From Methanobacteriaceae archaeon (GTDB lineage: Archaea > Methanobacteriota > Methanobacteria > Methanobacteriales > Methanobacteriaceae): 32,382 nucleotides of DNA. The position numbers and the translations under genes were made by a program. Positions 25,565 to 32,382 of the stretch are shown piece by piece. Within the stretch, counting starts at the first letter, position 1; every line of letters begins with the position of its first letter. The stretch spans positions 1 to 32,382 of the forward strand of contig CAAFWR010000019.1 of the NCBI GenBank assembly GCA_900766745.1. The letters run 5' to 3'. Below the pieces are notes generated by a model. That model was not told the DNA's origin. It did no database searches and saw only the letters and a list, made by a program, of their open reading frames with translations.

Positions 25565-26866
25565 ATGGCAAATAATAAAAATTATAAATTATCAACTTTA
25601 GGAGTGCACGCAGGACAGGAAGAAGCAGATCCTACTACAGGAGCGCGTGCAGCTCCGATTTACTTAACATCTTCATATGTATTTGAGGACAGTGATGAAG
25701 CAGCAAGAAGATTTGCACTACAGGAATTTGGAAACATATATTCCAGATTAACTAACCCTACAAATGATGTCTTTGAAAAGAGAATAACAGCAGTTGAAGG
25801 AGGAAACTCCGGAATTTCGGCAGCAAGTGGACTTGCAGCTATAACCTATGCATTGCTTAACATAACATACCCTGGCGATGAAATAGTATCTGCAGATAAT
25901 CTCTATGGGGGAACATATCAATTATTTGACTACACTTTCAAAGATTTGGGAAGGGAAGTAAAATTTGTAGATTCACAAGACCTTCAAGCATTTGAAGATG
26001 CAATAACTGATAAAACTAAAGCTATCTACGTAGAATCAATAGGAAATCCAAAATTAGATGTGCCAGATTTTGAAAAACTGGCTGAAATAGCTCACAAACA
26101 TGATATCCCGTTAATAGTAGACAATACTATTGGTGTTGGAATTTTAAGACCGTTGGAACATGGAGCAGATGTTGTTGTAGGATCAGCTACCAAATATGTA
26201 GGAGGCCATGGAACTGCAATAGGTGGATATATTGTTGACTCTGGAGAATTTAACTGGGGTAACGGCAAGTTTCCAGGATTCACAGAACCTGACCCAAGTT
26301 ATCATGGCTTGGTATTTTGGGATACCTTTGGAGACGTACCTGAACTTGGAAATATTGCATACTCTCTAAGAATAAGAGCAAGACTTCTACGTGATTTAGG
26401 GGCAACATTAAGTCCAGTTAATGCATTTACATTTATACAAGGCCTTGAAAGCTTAGATGTAAGAGTTAAAAGACACTCTGAAAACGCATTAAAAGTAGCG
26501 GAATTTCTAGAAAGTCATCCAAAAGTCAAATGGGTAATATATCCTGGTTTAGAATCACATGATACTTATGAAGTAAATAAAAAATACTTGGACAAATATC
26601 ATGGTGGAGTATTGGGATTCGGTATTGAAGGTGGAGAAGAGGCTGCTAAAGAATTTATAAACAATTTGGAGCTATTTTCACTGCTTGCAAATATTGGTGA
26701 TGCAAAAAGTCTAGCTATTCATCCAGCAAGTACAACACACCAACAGCTAACACCAGAAGAACAACTATCAACAGGAGTAACACCAGACTTTATAAGACTG
26801 TCAATTGGTCTTGAAGACCCTGAAGACATTATAAATGATTTGGCTCAAGCGTTAGATAAAATTTAA
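25565..26866 (+). CDS. metY: O-acetylhomoserine sulfhydrylase (Cys/Met metabolism PLP enzyme)
   Basis: This enzyme uses O-acetylhomoserine (or a related ester) and sulfide to make homocysteine, the direct precursor of methionine. The PLP lysine is K210 in [11 protein letters not shown], the form typical of MetY rather than MetB/Met[30 protein letters not shown] and [10 protein letters not shown] are further family marks. The 433-residue length also fits MetY. It begins after a GAGGTGATT site. iscS and iscU follow on the same strand with 24 and 0 bases between, forming a sulfur operon. The exact acyl donor cannot be read from sequence. Confidence 0.9.
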   Translation: MANNKNYKLSTLGVHAGQEEADPTTGARAAPIYLTSSYVFEDSDEAARRFALQEFGNIYSRLTNPTNDVFEKRITAVEGGNSGISAASGLAAITYALLNITYPGDEIVSADNLYGGTYQLFDYTFKDLGREVKFVDSQDLQAFEDAITDKTKAIYVESIGNPKLDVPDFEKLAEIAHKHDIPLIVDNTIGVGILRPLEHGADVVVGSATKYVGGHGTAIGGYIVDSGEFNWGNGKFPGFTEPDPSYHGLVFWDTFGDVPELGNIAYSLRIRARLLRDLGATLSPVNAFTFIQGLESLDVRVKRHSENALKVAEFLESHPKVKWVIYPGLESHDTYEVNKKYLDKYHGGVLGFGIEGGEEAAKEFINNLELFSLLANIGDAKSLAIHPASTTHQQLTPEEQLSTGVTPDFIRLSIGLEDPEDIINDLAQALDKI

Positions 26867-26890
26867 ACAACAAAAACCGTAGGGATAGAA

Positions 26891-28105
26891 ATGATATATT
26901 TAGACAATTCAGCAACAACACCTTTAAATGAAGAAGTATTGAAAGAGATGGAACCATATTTTTGCGAATATTTTGGAAACCCTTCTACACTATACTCTTT
27001 AGGTCAAAAATCAAAAGAAGCTTTAGAAGAAGCAAGAAAAAGAGTTGCAGATGCAATTAATGCAAAAACTGAAGAAATAATATTTACAAGTGGAGGATCA
27101 GAATCTGACAATTTAGCTATTAAAGGGATTGCATTCAAAAATCAGGACAAAGGAAAACATATAATAACTTCTGAAATCGAGCATCCTGCTGTAAAAGAAA
27201 CACTGGTCTTTTTAGAGTCAATAGGATTTGAAGTGACATATCTTCCAGTATATGGTGACGGAATAATTAAGATAGAAGATCTTAAAAAAGCCATTAGGGA
27301 TGACACTATACTAATTACAGTAATGCATGCAAATAATGAAATCGGAACAATCCAACCAATAGCTGAAATTGGAAAAATAGCTAAAGAAAAAGGCATAATC
27401 TTCCACACAGATGCAGTACAAACCTTTGGTAAAATTCCTGTTGACGTAGAGGAACTTGGTGTTGATTTACTTTCCCTATCTTCCCATAAGATCTATGGTC
27501 CAAAAGGCGTTGGAGCACTTTACATTAGGAAAAATACAAGATTGGTTCCTCAAATACATGGTGGAGGTCAGGAAAGAGGATTAAGATCAGGTACTGAAAA
27601 TATTCCTGGAATTGTAGGATTTGGAAAAGCTGCAGAAATGGCCAGTGAAAATCAGAAGAAAGATTATGACTATTTAATCCAGATAAGAGATGGAATAATA
27701 GATAAAGTACTTGAGGAAATACCTGCTTCATATCTAAATGGTGATAAGGAGAAAAGATTGCCGAATATAATTAATTTCAGATTTTCAGCTATTGAAGGTG
27801 AATCATTGATTCTCTTATTGGATGCTAAAGGTATTAACTCATCAACAGGTTCTGCATGTTCTTCTAAAAATCTCAAAGCCTCTCCGATACTTAAGGCTCT
27901 TGGTTTAGAGGATGTAGATGTTCACGGTTCATTGAGATTGTCATTAGGTCTTGAAAATTCAATTGAAGATGTGGACGTGGTTGTTGAAGCAATAAGGGAA
28001 TCTGTAGAAACTTTAAGAAAAATGTCACCATTATGGAATGCAGACAAAGAATATGATGAAATGATGTGTAAAAACAATTCAAACTATTGTAAAAGGTGTG
28101 ATTAG
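26891..28105 (+). CDS. iscS: Cysteine desulfurase IscS/NifS with Cys-rich tail
   Basis: This PLP enzyme takes sulfur from cysteine as a persulfide for Fe-S cluster assembly and other thiolation. The PLP lysine is K200 in SSHKIYGPKG. The persulfide Cys is C323 in SSTGSACSSKN. HANNEIGT and HTDAVQ are conserved. It has 404 residues; the last 12 form an extra tail with C393, C400 and C403 (MMCKNNSNYCKRCD), absent from the E. coli enzyme. iscU starts on the base after the stop, so the products are almost certainly partners. Confidence 0.94.
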   Translation: MIYLDNSATTPLNEEVLKEMEPYFCEYFGNPSTLYSLGQKSKEALEEARKRVADAINAKTEEIIFTSGGSESDNLAIKGIAFKNQDKGKHIITSEIEHPAVKETLVFLESIGFEVTYLPVYGDGIIKIEDLKKAIRDDTILITVMHANNEIGTIQPIAEIGKIAKEKGIIFHTDAVQTFGKIPVDVEELGVDLLSLSSHKIYGPKGVGALYIRKNTRLVPQIHGGGQERGLRSGTENIPGIVGFGKAAEMASENQKKDYDYLIQIRDGIIDKVLEEIPASYLNGDKEKRLPNIINFRFSAIEGESLILLLDAKGINSSTGSACSSKNLKASPILKALGLEDVDVHGSLRLSLGLENSIEDVDVVVEAIRESVETLRKMSPLWNADKEYDEMMCKNNSNYCKRCD

Positions 28106-28474
28106 ATGTACAGTGAAAAAGTAATGGATCATTTTGCAAATCCAAGAAACTCTGGAGAAATGGAAGACGCAGATGGAGTTGGGACTGTTGGAAATCCAAC
28201 ATGTGGAGATTTAATGACAATATACATTAAAGTAAAAGACAATGTTATTGAAGATATTTCATTTCAGACCTTCGGTTGTGGAGCAGCAATAGCTACAAGT
28301 AGTATGATTACAGAACTAGCTATTGGAAAAACATTAGAGGAAGCTTTGGAAATTACTCGTAATGATGTAGCTGAAGAATTGGACGGTCTTCCTCCAGTTA
28401 AGATGCACTGTTCCAATCTGGCTGCCGATGCTTTAAAGGCAGCTATTGAAAATTATTATGAAACCCATTCATAA
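28106..28474 (+). CDS. iscU: Fe-S cluster assembly scaffold IscU/NifU N-terminal type
   Basis: This scaffold accepts sulfur from IscS and iron to build 2Fe-2S or 4Fe-4S clusters. The three ligand cysteines are present: C33 in NPTCGD with D35, C58 in TFGCGAA, and C102 in MHCSNLA. The N-terminal YSEKVMDHFANPRN is standard. It has 122 residues, the size of a stand-alone IscU. The LPPVK motif, the chaperone contact in bacteria, is conserved as LPPVKMHC. Its binding site AGGTGTGAT lies in the end of iscS. Confidence 0.95.
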   Translation: MYSEKVMDHFANPRNSGEMEDADGVGTVGNPTCGDLMTIYIKVKDNVIEDISFQTFGCGAAIATSSMITELAIGKTLEEALEITRNDVAEELDGLPPVKMHCSNLAADALKAAIENYYETHS

Positions 28475-28492
28475 TTTTTTTCTCTCATAAAA

Positions 28493-28500
28493 TTAATATA
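28493..28500 (+). promoter_or_regulatory. TATA box of endoQ (leaderless transcript)
   Basis: TTAATATA is centred about 26 bases before the endoQ ATG, and no ribosome binding site is present. This fits a leaderless mRNA. Confidence 0.45.
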
Positions 28501-28522
28501 CTTTTTTTAACAATCTTTATTT

Positions 28523-29716
28523 ATGTTGATTAATGCTGATTTTCATGTTCATAGCTGTTTTTCCATGGCTAGTTCAAAAGACATGCTAATTAAGAATATG
28601 GCTCCAAAATCTAAATTAAAAGGTTTGCAGCTTTTAGGGACTGGTGACGCTTTTCATCCAGGTTGGTTGGATATTATTGAAGAGACAACTACTGAAACCG
28701 GAGAAGGAATTTATTCCTATGATGATATGGATTTTGTTTTAACCACTGAAGTTGAGGGAAAGAATCGCATTCATCATTTGATTATGATTCCGTCTTTGGA
28801 AATAGCCCGCGAGATTTCAGATAAGTTAGTGTCTAAAAACAAAACCACTGACGGAAGACCTAGAGCGCCATATAGTGGAGCAGAAATTAGGGATCTTGTT
28901 AAAGAATATGACTGTTTAATAGGTCCTGCACATGCTTTTACACCATGGACTGGGATGTATAAAAGTTTCAACAGTGTTTATGATTGCTATGGTGCTAAAC
29001 CTGATTTTGTTGAACTTGGTTTATCAGCAGATACCTTTATGGCAGATACTGTAGCTGAACTTAAGGATTTTACTTTTCTTACAAATTCCGATGCTCACTC
29101 CCCATGGCCACATAGATTAGGCCGCGAGTTTAATCAAATGGAGCTTGAAGATTTATCATATTCATCTATAAAAAAGTCAATAAAACAACACAAGGTTAAA
29201 GGAAATTATGGTATGATACCAAACCTTGGAAAATATCATATGACTGCATGTACTAAATGTTACAAACTAGTCGATCCAGCTATTGCAAAGGAAAATAAAA
29301 TGAAATGCAGCTGCGGTGGAACGATAAAAAAAGGTGTTGACTTTAGGATATCTGAGATAGCAGACTACGATAAACCTAAACATCCAGATTTCAGACCGCC
29401 TTATGTTCATTTGATGCCGTTAGCTGAACTTATATCCTCCGTTTATGATAAGGGAGTTACTACAAAAACGGTGCAGGGGAAATGGCAAGCATTAATCGAT
29501 AATTTTGGAACAGAAATTGAGGTTCTTATAAACACGCCGATTGAAGAAATTAAAAAAGTAGATTCAGCTATTGCACCTGGAATTGAAGCTTTTAGAAATA
29601 AGACATTAGACATAATACCTGGTGGCGGAGGCCAGTATGGTAAAATCTCTTTTAATGGAAAATTAGAAGAAAGAGAAGAGGAGAGTTTAACTACTCTCGA
29701 CTCATTTTGCAAGTAA
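28523..29716 (+). CDS. Endonuclease Q, PHP-domain DNA repair nuclease
   Basis: This archaeal enzyme nicks DNA 5' of deaminated bases (uracil, hypoxanthine, xanthine) and abasic sites, and works with PCNA in Thermococcales. The PHP active site shows HVH (H8, H10), GTGDAFHPGW (D42, H45), a Glu in TTEVEG (E77), H137 in GPAHAFTPW, and SDAHS (D190, H192). A zinc site follows (C243, C246, C262, C264; CTKCYK and KCSCGG). The C-terminal part contains a helix-hairpin-like IAPGIEAF segment and ends GGGGQYGKISF. It has 397 residues. It has its own apparent promoter and overlaps the convergent metal ATPase by 15 bases. Confidence 0.88.
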   Translation: MLINADFHVHSCFSMASSKDMLIKNMAPKSKLKGLQLLGTGDAFHPGWLDIIEETTTETGEGIYSYDDMDFVLTTEVEGKNRIHHLIMIPSLEIAREISDKLVSKNKTTDGRPRAPYSGAEIRDLVKEYDCLIGPAHAFTPWTGMYKSFNSVYDCYGAKPDFVELGLSADTFMADTVAELKDFTFLTNSDAHSPWPHRLGREFNQMELEDLSYSSIKKSIKQHKVKGNYGMIPNLGKYHMTACTKCYKLVDPAIAKENKMKCSCGGTIKKGVDFRISEIADYDKPKHPDFRPPYVHLMPLAELISSVYDKGVTTKTVQGKWQALIDNFGTEIEVLINTPIEEIKKVDSAIAPGIEAFRNKTLDIIPGGGGQYGKISFNGKLEEREEESLTTLDSFCK

Positions 29717-31567
29717 TAGGGAGTTTCCAACAACTATGAGGGTAATTCCCATATCTCCAATTAATATTGCTTCCCAGAGATTGACATAGCCGGCGATTCC
29801 AAGAACCATAAGTGTTACTTTTACAATCAGGCATAAAGCTACATTAAACTTGATTTTTCCAAGGGTTTTTCTTGAAAGTTTTATTAGACTTACAATTTTA
29901 GATAGCTTGTCTTCAAGTAATACGACGTCTGCAGTTTCAATAGCTACGTCAGCACCTTCAAGACCCATTGCAATACCTACATTTGCCATTGCAAGTGAAG
30001 GTGTATCATTAATGCCGTCACCGACCATAGCTACATCCCCATATTTCTCAACAGATTCCTCCACTATTTTTACCTTATCTTGAGGAAGCAGATCTCCATA
30101 ATAATTGTTCAAACCTATTTTTGAAGCCACTTCCTTTGCAGTTTTATCATTGTCTCCAGTAATCATAGCAGTTTTAATATCCAACTTTTTAAGAGCAGCT
30201 ATTGTATCTTTACTTTCTTCTCTTATGGTATCGCTTAGTGTAATTAATCCTAGAACCTCTTTATCGGTACCTACTAAAACTTCTGTTCCTTCTTTTGATT
30301 CAATGTCTGTGTCAAATAGTGTTTTTTTACCGATGTAATATGTTATGCCATCTATTGTTCCTTTCACACCTTTCCCATCTATTGATGAGAATTTTTCAAC
30401 TGGCAGATGCTCAATGTCATATTCATTAAATGCATTTGCAATAGGGTGGTTTGACTGGGATTCGACTGAACATGCGATTTTAAGAAGTTCATCGGCGCTG
30501 TATTTTGAAAATGATTCTATACTGCTTACTTTAAGATTTCCTTCAGTTAAAGTTCCTGTTTTATCAAATAATACTTCTTTAACACTAGCTAGAGCCTCAA
30601 TATATTCTCCTCCTTTAATTATAATTCCATTTCTGGTTCCTTTTGTAATTGCTGAGACAATAGAAACAGGTGTGGAAATTACAAGAGCGCAAGGGCAGGA
30701 TATTACAAGTAGGGTAAGAGCTCGGTATGTCCACTCATAAATGGAGTAACCTAATAATGTAGGTATAACTGCTACAGCTACTGCAAGACAAACCACAATC
30801 GGCGTGTATATCTGTGCGAATTTATCAATAAAAAGATCGATTTTAGCTTTGTTTTGCTCTGAATTTTTAATTAATTCAATAATCTTAGCAAATATTGTAT
30901 CGTCAGGATTTTTCGATACTTCAATTTCAATATATCCATTTTCATTTAAAGTAGATTCATATACTTCATCATCAACGGTTTTTGATACTGGAAGACTTTC
31001 TCCTGTAATTGTAGACTGGTTAACGGTTGTCTGGCCCTTTACTATAATTCCGTCAATAGGGATTTTGTCTCCAGGTTTTACAATCACTATATCTCCTATC
31101 TTAAGGTCTTTCACAGATTTTTCATGTTCATGATTGCCATGTTTTACCATTGCAGTATTTGGTGTTAACTTTACAAGATTTGCTATGGACTTTTTAGATG
31201 CATTTAATGTGTATTCTTCTATATATTCTCCAAGATAGAATAAAAGCATTAAAACAGATCCTTCTTCACAGGAACCTAAAAGAAAAGCTCCAAAAGTAGC
31301 TATTGTAACAAGGAGTTCTATTTTCACTTTTCCATGAGCCAACTGTTTTAGCCCATGAATTATAATATCTTTCCCAACAAACAATGCAGCTATTAGAAAT
31401 ATTATCTGGCTTACAAGTGATGTAGTTAAATATCCAATAGCTATTAAAATTATTCCTATTACAAATATTGCAATAGGCTTTTTAGATTGTTTTTCTGTTT
31501 CTTCAATGTTTTCTAGTAATTCTCCATTGCAACAGGCACAACCGTCGTGAGTGTGTTTATGAGCCAT
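29702..31567 (-). CDS. Zn/Cd/Pb-type heavy-metal P-type ATPase (P1B-2)
   Basis: This membrane ATPase exports soft divalent metals. In place of an HMA domain the N-terminus has a short His/Cys cluster (HKHTHDGCACC: H3, H5, H7, C10, C12, C13). The core has the transport motif CPCAL, DKTGTLTEG, TGDND and GDGINDTPSLAMAN. The last two membrane helices carry K in CLIVKVTL and D in IGDMGIT, the residues that mark the Zn/Cd subgroup. It has 621 residues, short because of the missing HMA domain. The start overlaps the end of the ArsR-type gene by 11 bases. The end overlaps endoQ, which runs towards it. Confidence 0.92.
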   Translation of the reverse strand: MAHKHTHDGCACCNGELLENIEETEKQSKKPIAIFVIGIILIAIGYLTTSLVSQIIFLIAALFVGKDIIIHGLKQLAHGKVKIELLVTIATFGAFLLGSCEEGSVLMLLFYLGEYIEEYTLNASKKSIANLVKLTPNTAMVKHGNHEHEKSVKDLKIGDIVIVKPGDKIPIDGIIVKGQTTVNQSTITGESLPVSKTVDDEVYESTLNENGYIEIEVSKNPDDTIFAKIIELIKNSEQNKAKIDLFIDKFAQIYTPIVVCLAVAVAVIPTLLGYSIYEWTYRALTLLVISCPCALVISTPVSIVSAITKGTRNGIIIKGGEYIEALASVKEVLFDKTGTLTEGNLKVSSIESFSKYSADELLKIACSVESQSNHPIANAFNEYDIEHLPVEKFSSIDGKGVKGTIDGITYYIGKKTLFDTDIESKEGTEVLVGTDKEVLGLITLSDTIREESKDTIAALKKLDIKTAMITGDNDKTAKEVASKIGLNNYYGDLLPQDKVKIVEESVEKYGDVAMVGDGINDTPSLAMANVGIAMGLEGADVAIETADVVLLEDKLSKIVSLIKLSRKTLGKIKFNVALCLIVKVTLMVLGIAGYVNLWEAILIGDMGITLIVVGNSLLLAK

Positions 31568-31907
31568 ATTCTTCCCCTTTGTTTATTAATTTAATTATTT
31601 CTTCATCATTTAAAGAGTAAAATATATGTTTGTTCTTTTTTCTGAATTTGACTATATTGCTGTTTCTTAAGTGTCTCAATTGGTGAGATACATTGGATTG
31701 ACTCATATCCAAAAGAAGTGATAGTTCACATACACACAATTCGTGGTATCCGAGGGCTAGAATTATTCTCATCCTGTTTGGATCCCCTAATATCTTAAAG
31801 AGATTGCATATTTTTTGAACTGAATCATTATCTTTCATTTTAGATGAAATTTCGTCAAGCAATTCTGTTTCTACAGATTTGATTTCACATATATCATTTG
31901 AACTCAT
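31557..31907 (-). CDS. ArsR/SmtB-family metal-sensing repressor, CadC-like
   Basis: A winged-helix repressor expected to leave its operator when Cd, Pb or Zn binds. The helix-turn-helix is LSLLLDMSQSNVSHQLRHL, with the wing KFRKKNKHIFYSL. ELCVC (C58, C60) is the alpha-3N metal site. With the start at 31907, C7 lies at the position of Cys7 in staphylococcal CadC, and the His-rich alpha-5 zinc site of SmtB is not seen in the C-terminal helix. The start at 31907 is chosen over 31931 because a TATA box lies about 30 bases upstream with no ribosome binding site, so the message is probably leaderless. It has 116 residues and is the first gene of the operon with the ATPase. Confidence 0.9.
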   Translation of the reverse strand: MSSNDICEIKSVETELLDEISSKMKDNDSVQKICNLFKILGDPNRMRIILALGYHELCVCELSLLLDMSQSNVSHQLRHLRNSNIVKFRKKNKHIFYSLNDEEIIKLINKGEEYGS

Positions 31908-31942
31908 ATGAACATATATTAATATGAACATATTTAAATTTT
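31906..31942 (-). promoter_or_regulatory. arsR promoter with two operator repeats
   Basis: Written on the + strand, ATATGAACATAT occurs at 31906-31917 and again at 31922-31933, a 16-base direct repeat of a near-palindromic unit containing TGAACA, the half-site known for SmtB/CadC-type operators. The TATA box (AATTTAAATA on the reverse strand, about 31932-31941) touches the second copy. Repressor binding would block both TATA and transcript start. Confidence 0.65.
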
Positions 31943-31996
31943 TTGAAAAAAGAGTTTTTATTAAAAAAAAGAGAATCTATTAAAAATTATAAAAAA

Positions 31997-32070
31997 CGGA
32001 CTTGGAGGGATTTGAACCCTCGATCTTAAGATTAGGAGTCTTACGCCCTTCCAGACTAGGCTACAAGCCC
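31997..32070 (-). tRNA. tRNA-Arg (anticodon CCT)
   Basis: The reverse strand folds as a 74-nt cloverleaf. The acceptor stem is GGGCTTG/CAAGTCC with one G-U pair, the D stem GCCT/GGGC, the anticodon stem TAAGA/TCTTA with loop CTCCTAA (anticodon CCT, reading AGG), and the T stem GAGGG/CCCTC with loop TTCAAAT. The discriminator is G. Position 13 is U. CCA is not encoded. Confidence 0.94.
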
Positions 32071-32128
32071 TGAAAATATTGTTAATTAAATAATTACTAA
32101 AAAATATTAAAAAAAGTTATAAAGTAAG

Positions 32129-32202
32129 CGGACCCGCCGGGATTTGAACCCGGGGTCTTCGGATTAGAAGTCCGACGCCCTATCCAGCTAGGCTACGGGC
32201 CC
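32129..32202 (-). tRNA. tRNA-Arg (anticodon TCT)
   Basis: The reverse strand folds as a 74-nt cloverleaf. The acceptor stem is GGGCCCG/CGGGTCC, the D stem GCCT/GGGC, the anticodon stem TCGGA/TCCGA with loop CTTCTAA (anticodon TCT, reading AGA), and the T stem CCGGG/CCCGG. The discriminator is G. Its D arm is nearly identical to that of the neighbouring tRNA-Arg(CCT) 58 bases downstream on the same strand, which suggests duplication. Confidence 0.94.
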
Positions 32203-32236
32203 TACATTACAGTATTATTAATTTATGAAATTTGCA

Positions 32237-32246
32237 TTATATATAG
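32237..32246 (-). promoter_or_regulatory. Possible TATA box of the tRNA-Arg pair
   Basis: ATATATAATG-like sequence on the reverse strand, about 38 bases before tRNA-Arg(TCT). It is somewhat farther than the usual 25-30 bases, so the assignment is tentative. Confidence 0.3.
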
Positions 32247-32266
32247 TTATTGGTTTTCTTAAAAAT

Positions 32267-32382
32267 GGCTCTGTCAAAAATTATAGGGATTTTTAGTTTT
32301 TTTGTTGTTAATATCCCAATATCGCAGTCTTAAAAGGAATCGTTTTAAAATTCCTTTTTTTGATTTCATTCGTCTTTTTATA
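32267..32382. mobile_element. Possible insertion-sequence end (runs off window)
   Basis: GGCTCTGTCAAAAA at 32267-32280 resembles the terminal inverted repeats of several insertion-sequence families that begin GGCTCT. Behind it lie an AT-rich stretch and a 9-bp hairpin (AAAAGGAAT at 32332-32340, ATTCCTTTT at 32350-32358) with a T-run, which could end an inward-running transposase transcript. No transposase codons are in view, so this is a weak call. Confidence 0.25.
32332..32361 (+). terminator. Hairpin with T-run near window end
   Basis: AAAAGGAAT and ATTCCTTTT form a 9-bp perfect stem around a 9-base loop, and the right arm runs into seven T. Since the stem is A-rich on its left arm, it can also work on the reverse strand. 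Confidence 0.4.

Noticed and set aside
29681..29698. GAGAGT/ACTCTC hairpin near the end of endoQ
   Set aside because: Only 6 bp, inside the coding sequence, and without a T-run; weaker than the other terminator hairpins.
29850..31133. Forward open frames inside the Zn/Cd ATPase
   Set aside because: Shadows of the ATPase on the other strand; they disappear where its codon pattern ends.
1..32382. CRISPR array, riboswitch, rRNA, prophage or replication origin
   Set aside because: No regularly spaced repeats, conserved riboswitch cores, rRNA sequence, phage genes or orc1/cdc6 gene with origin repeats were found.

Overview
The window looks like a chromosomal segment of a low-GC methanogenic euryarchaeon of the Methanobacteriales, most likely Methanobrevibacter. 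The basis is the archaeal gene content (PCNA, a Gins51-like protein, aIF2-alpha, Nop10, L44e, S27e, endonuclease Q, TruD/Pus7), an F420-dependent sulfite reductase of the methanogen type, archaeal TATA boxes, and GGTGAT-like ribosome binding sites a few bases before most starts. No CRISPR array, rRNA or complete mobile element was seen. Genus assignment is inference from gene content and composition.

Layout. 1-158 is the tail of an unidentified reading frame cut by the window edge. A tRNA-Arg(GCG) at 370-443 is followed after 29 bases by truD, an aconitase-X swivel subunit (mevalonate pathway) and an amidohydrolase. These meet, tail to tail, a two-HMA copper P-type ATPase, and one 11-bp hairpin spans both stop codons. 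5792-6274 carries a decayed reverse-strand gene. purB and a three-repeat membrane protein form a reverse-strand pair. Divergent from purB runs a small Xre-type regulator with two DUF4013-like membrane proteins, then a CPBP membrane protease. Next come Fsr (sulfite to sulfide) and a small membrane protein.

13752-20175 is a compact trp operon: trpE, fused trpGD, trpC, trpF, trpB, trpA. Adjacent genes overlap or nearly touch, and TGTACA-type boxes flank the promoter as in TrpY control. 20239-24364 is an information-processing block: pcn, gins51, rpl44e, rps27e, aif2a, nop10 and a PAC2-family gene, with hairpin terminators after pcn and rps27e.

24422-28474 is a sulfur block: cysK, then metY-iscS-iscU. 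cysK and metY carry the same 14-bp perfect palindrome (ATAACAATTGTTAT) just after their TATA boxes, which suggests one shared, unidentified regulator. With Fsr upstream, the window covers sulfite reduction to sulfide, sulfide capture into cysteine and homocysteine, and sulfur transfer to Fe-S clusters. Endonuclease Q follows. A Zn/Cd-type P-type ATPase runs convergently to it and is led by an ArsR/CadC-like repressor with a visible repeated operator. The window ends with two reverse-strand tRNA-Arg genes (CCT and TCT) and a sequence that resembles an insertion-sequence end.

Most genes are conserved housekeeping functions. The best candidates for something undescribed are the cysK/metY operator, the palindrome in the pcn promoter, the Xre-DUF4013-DUF4013-CPBP cluster, the extended Fsr, and the three-repeat membrane protein beside purB.
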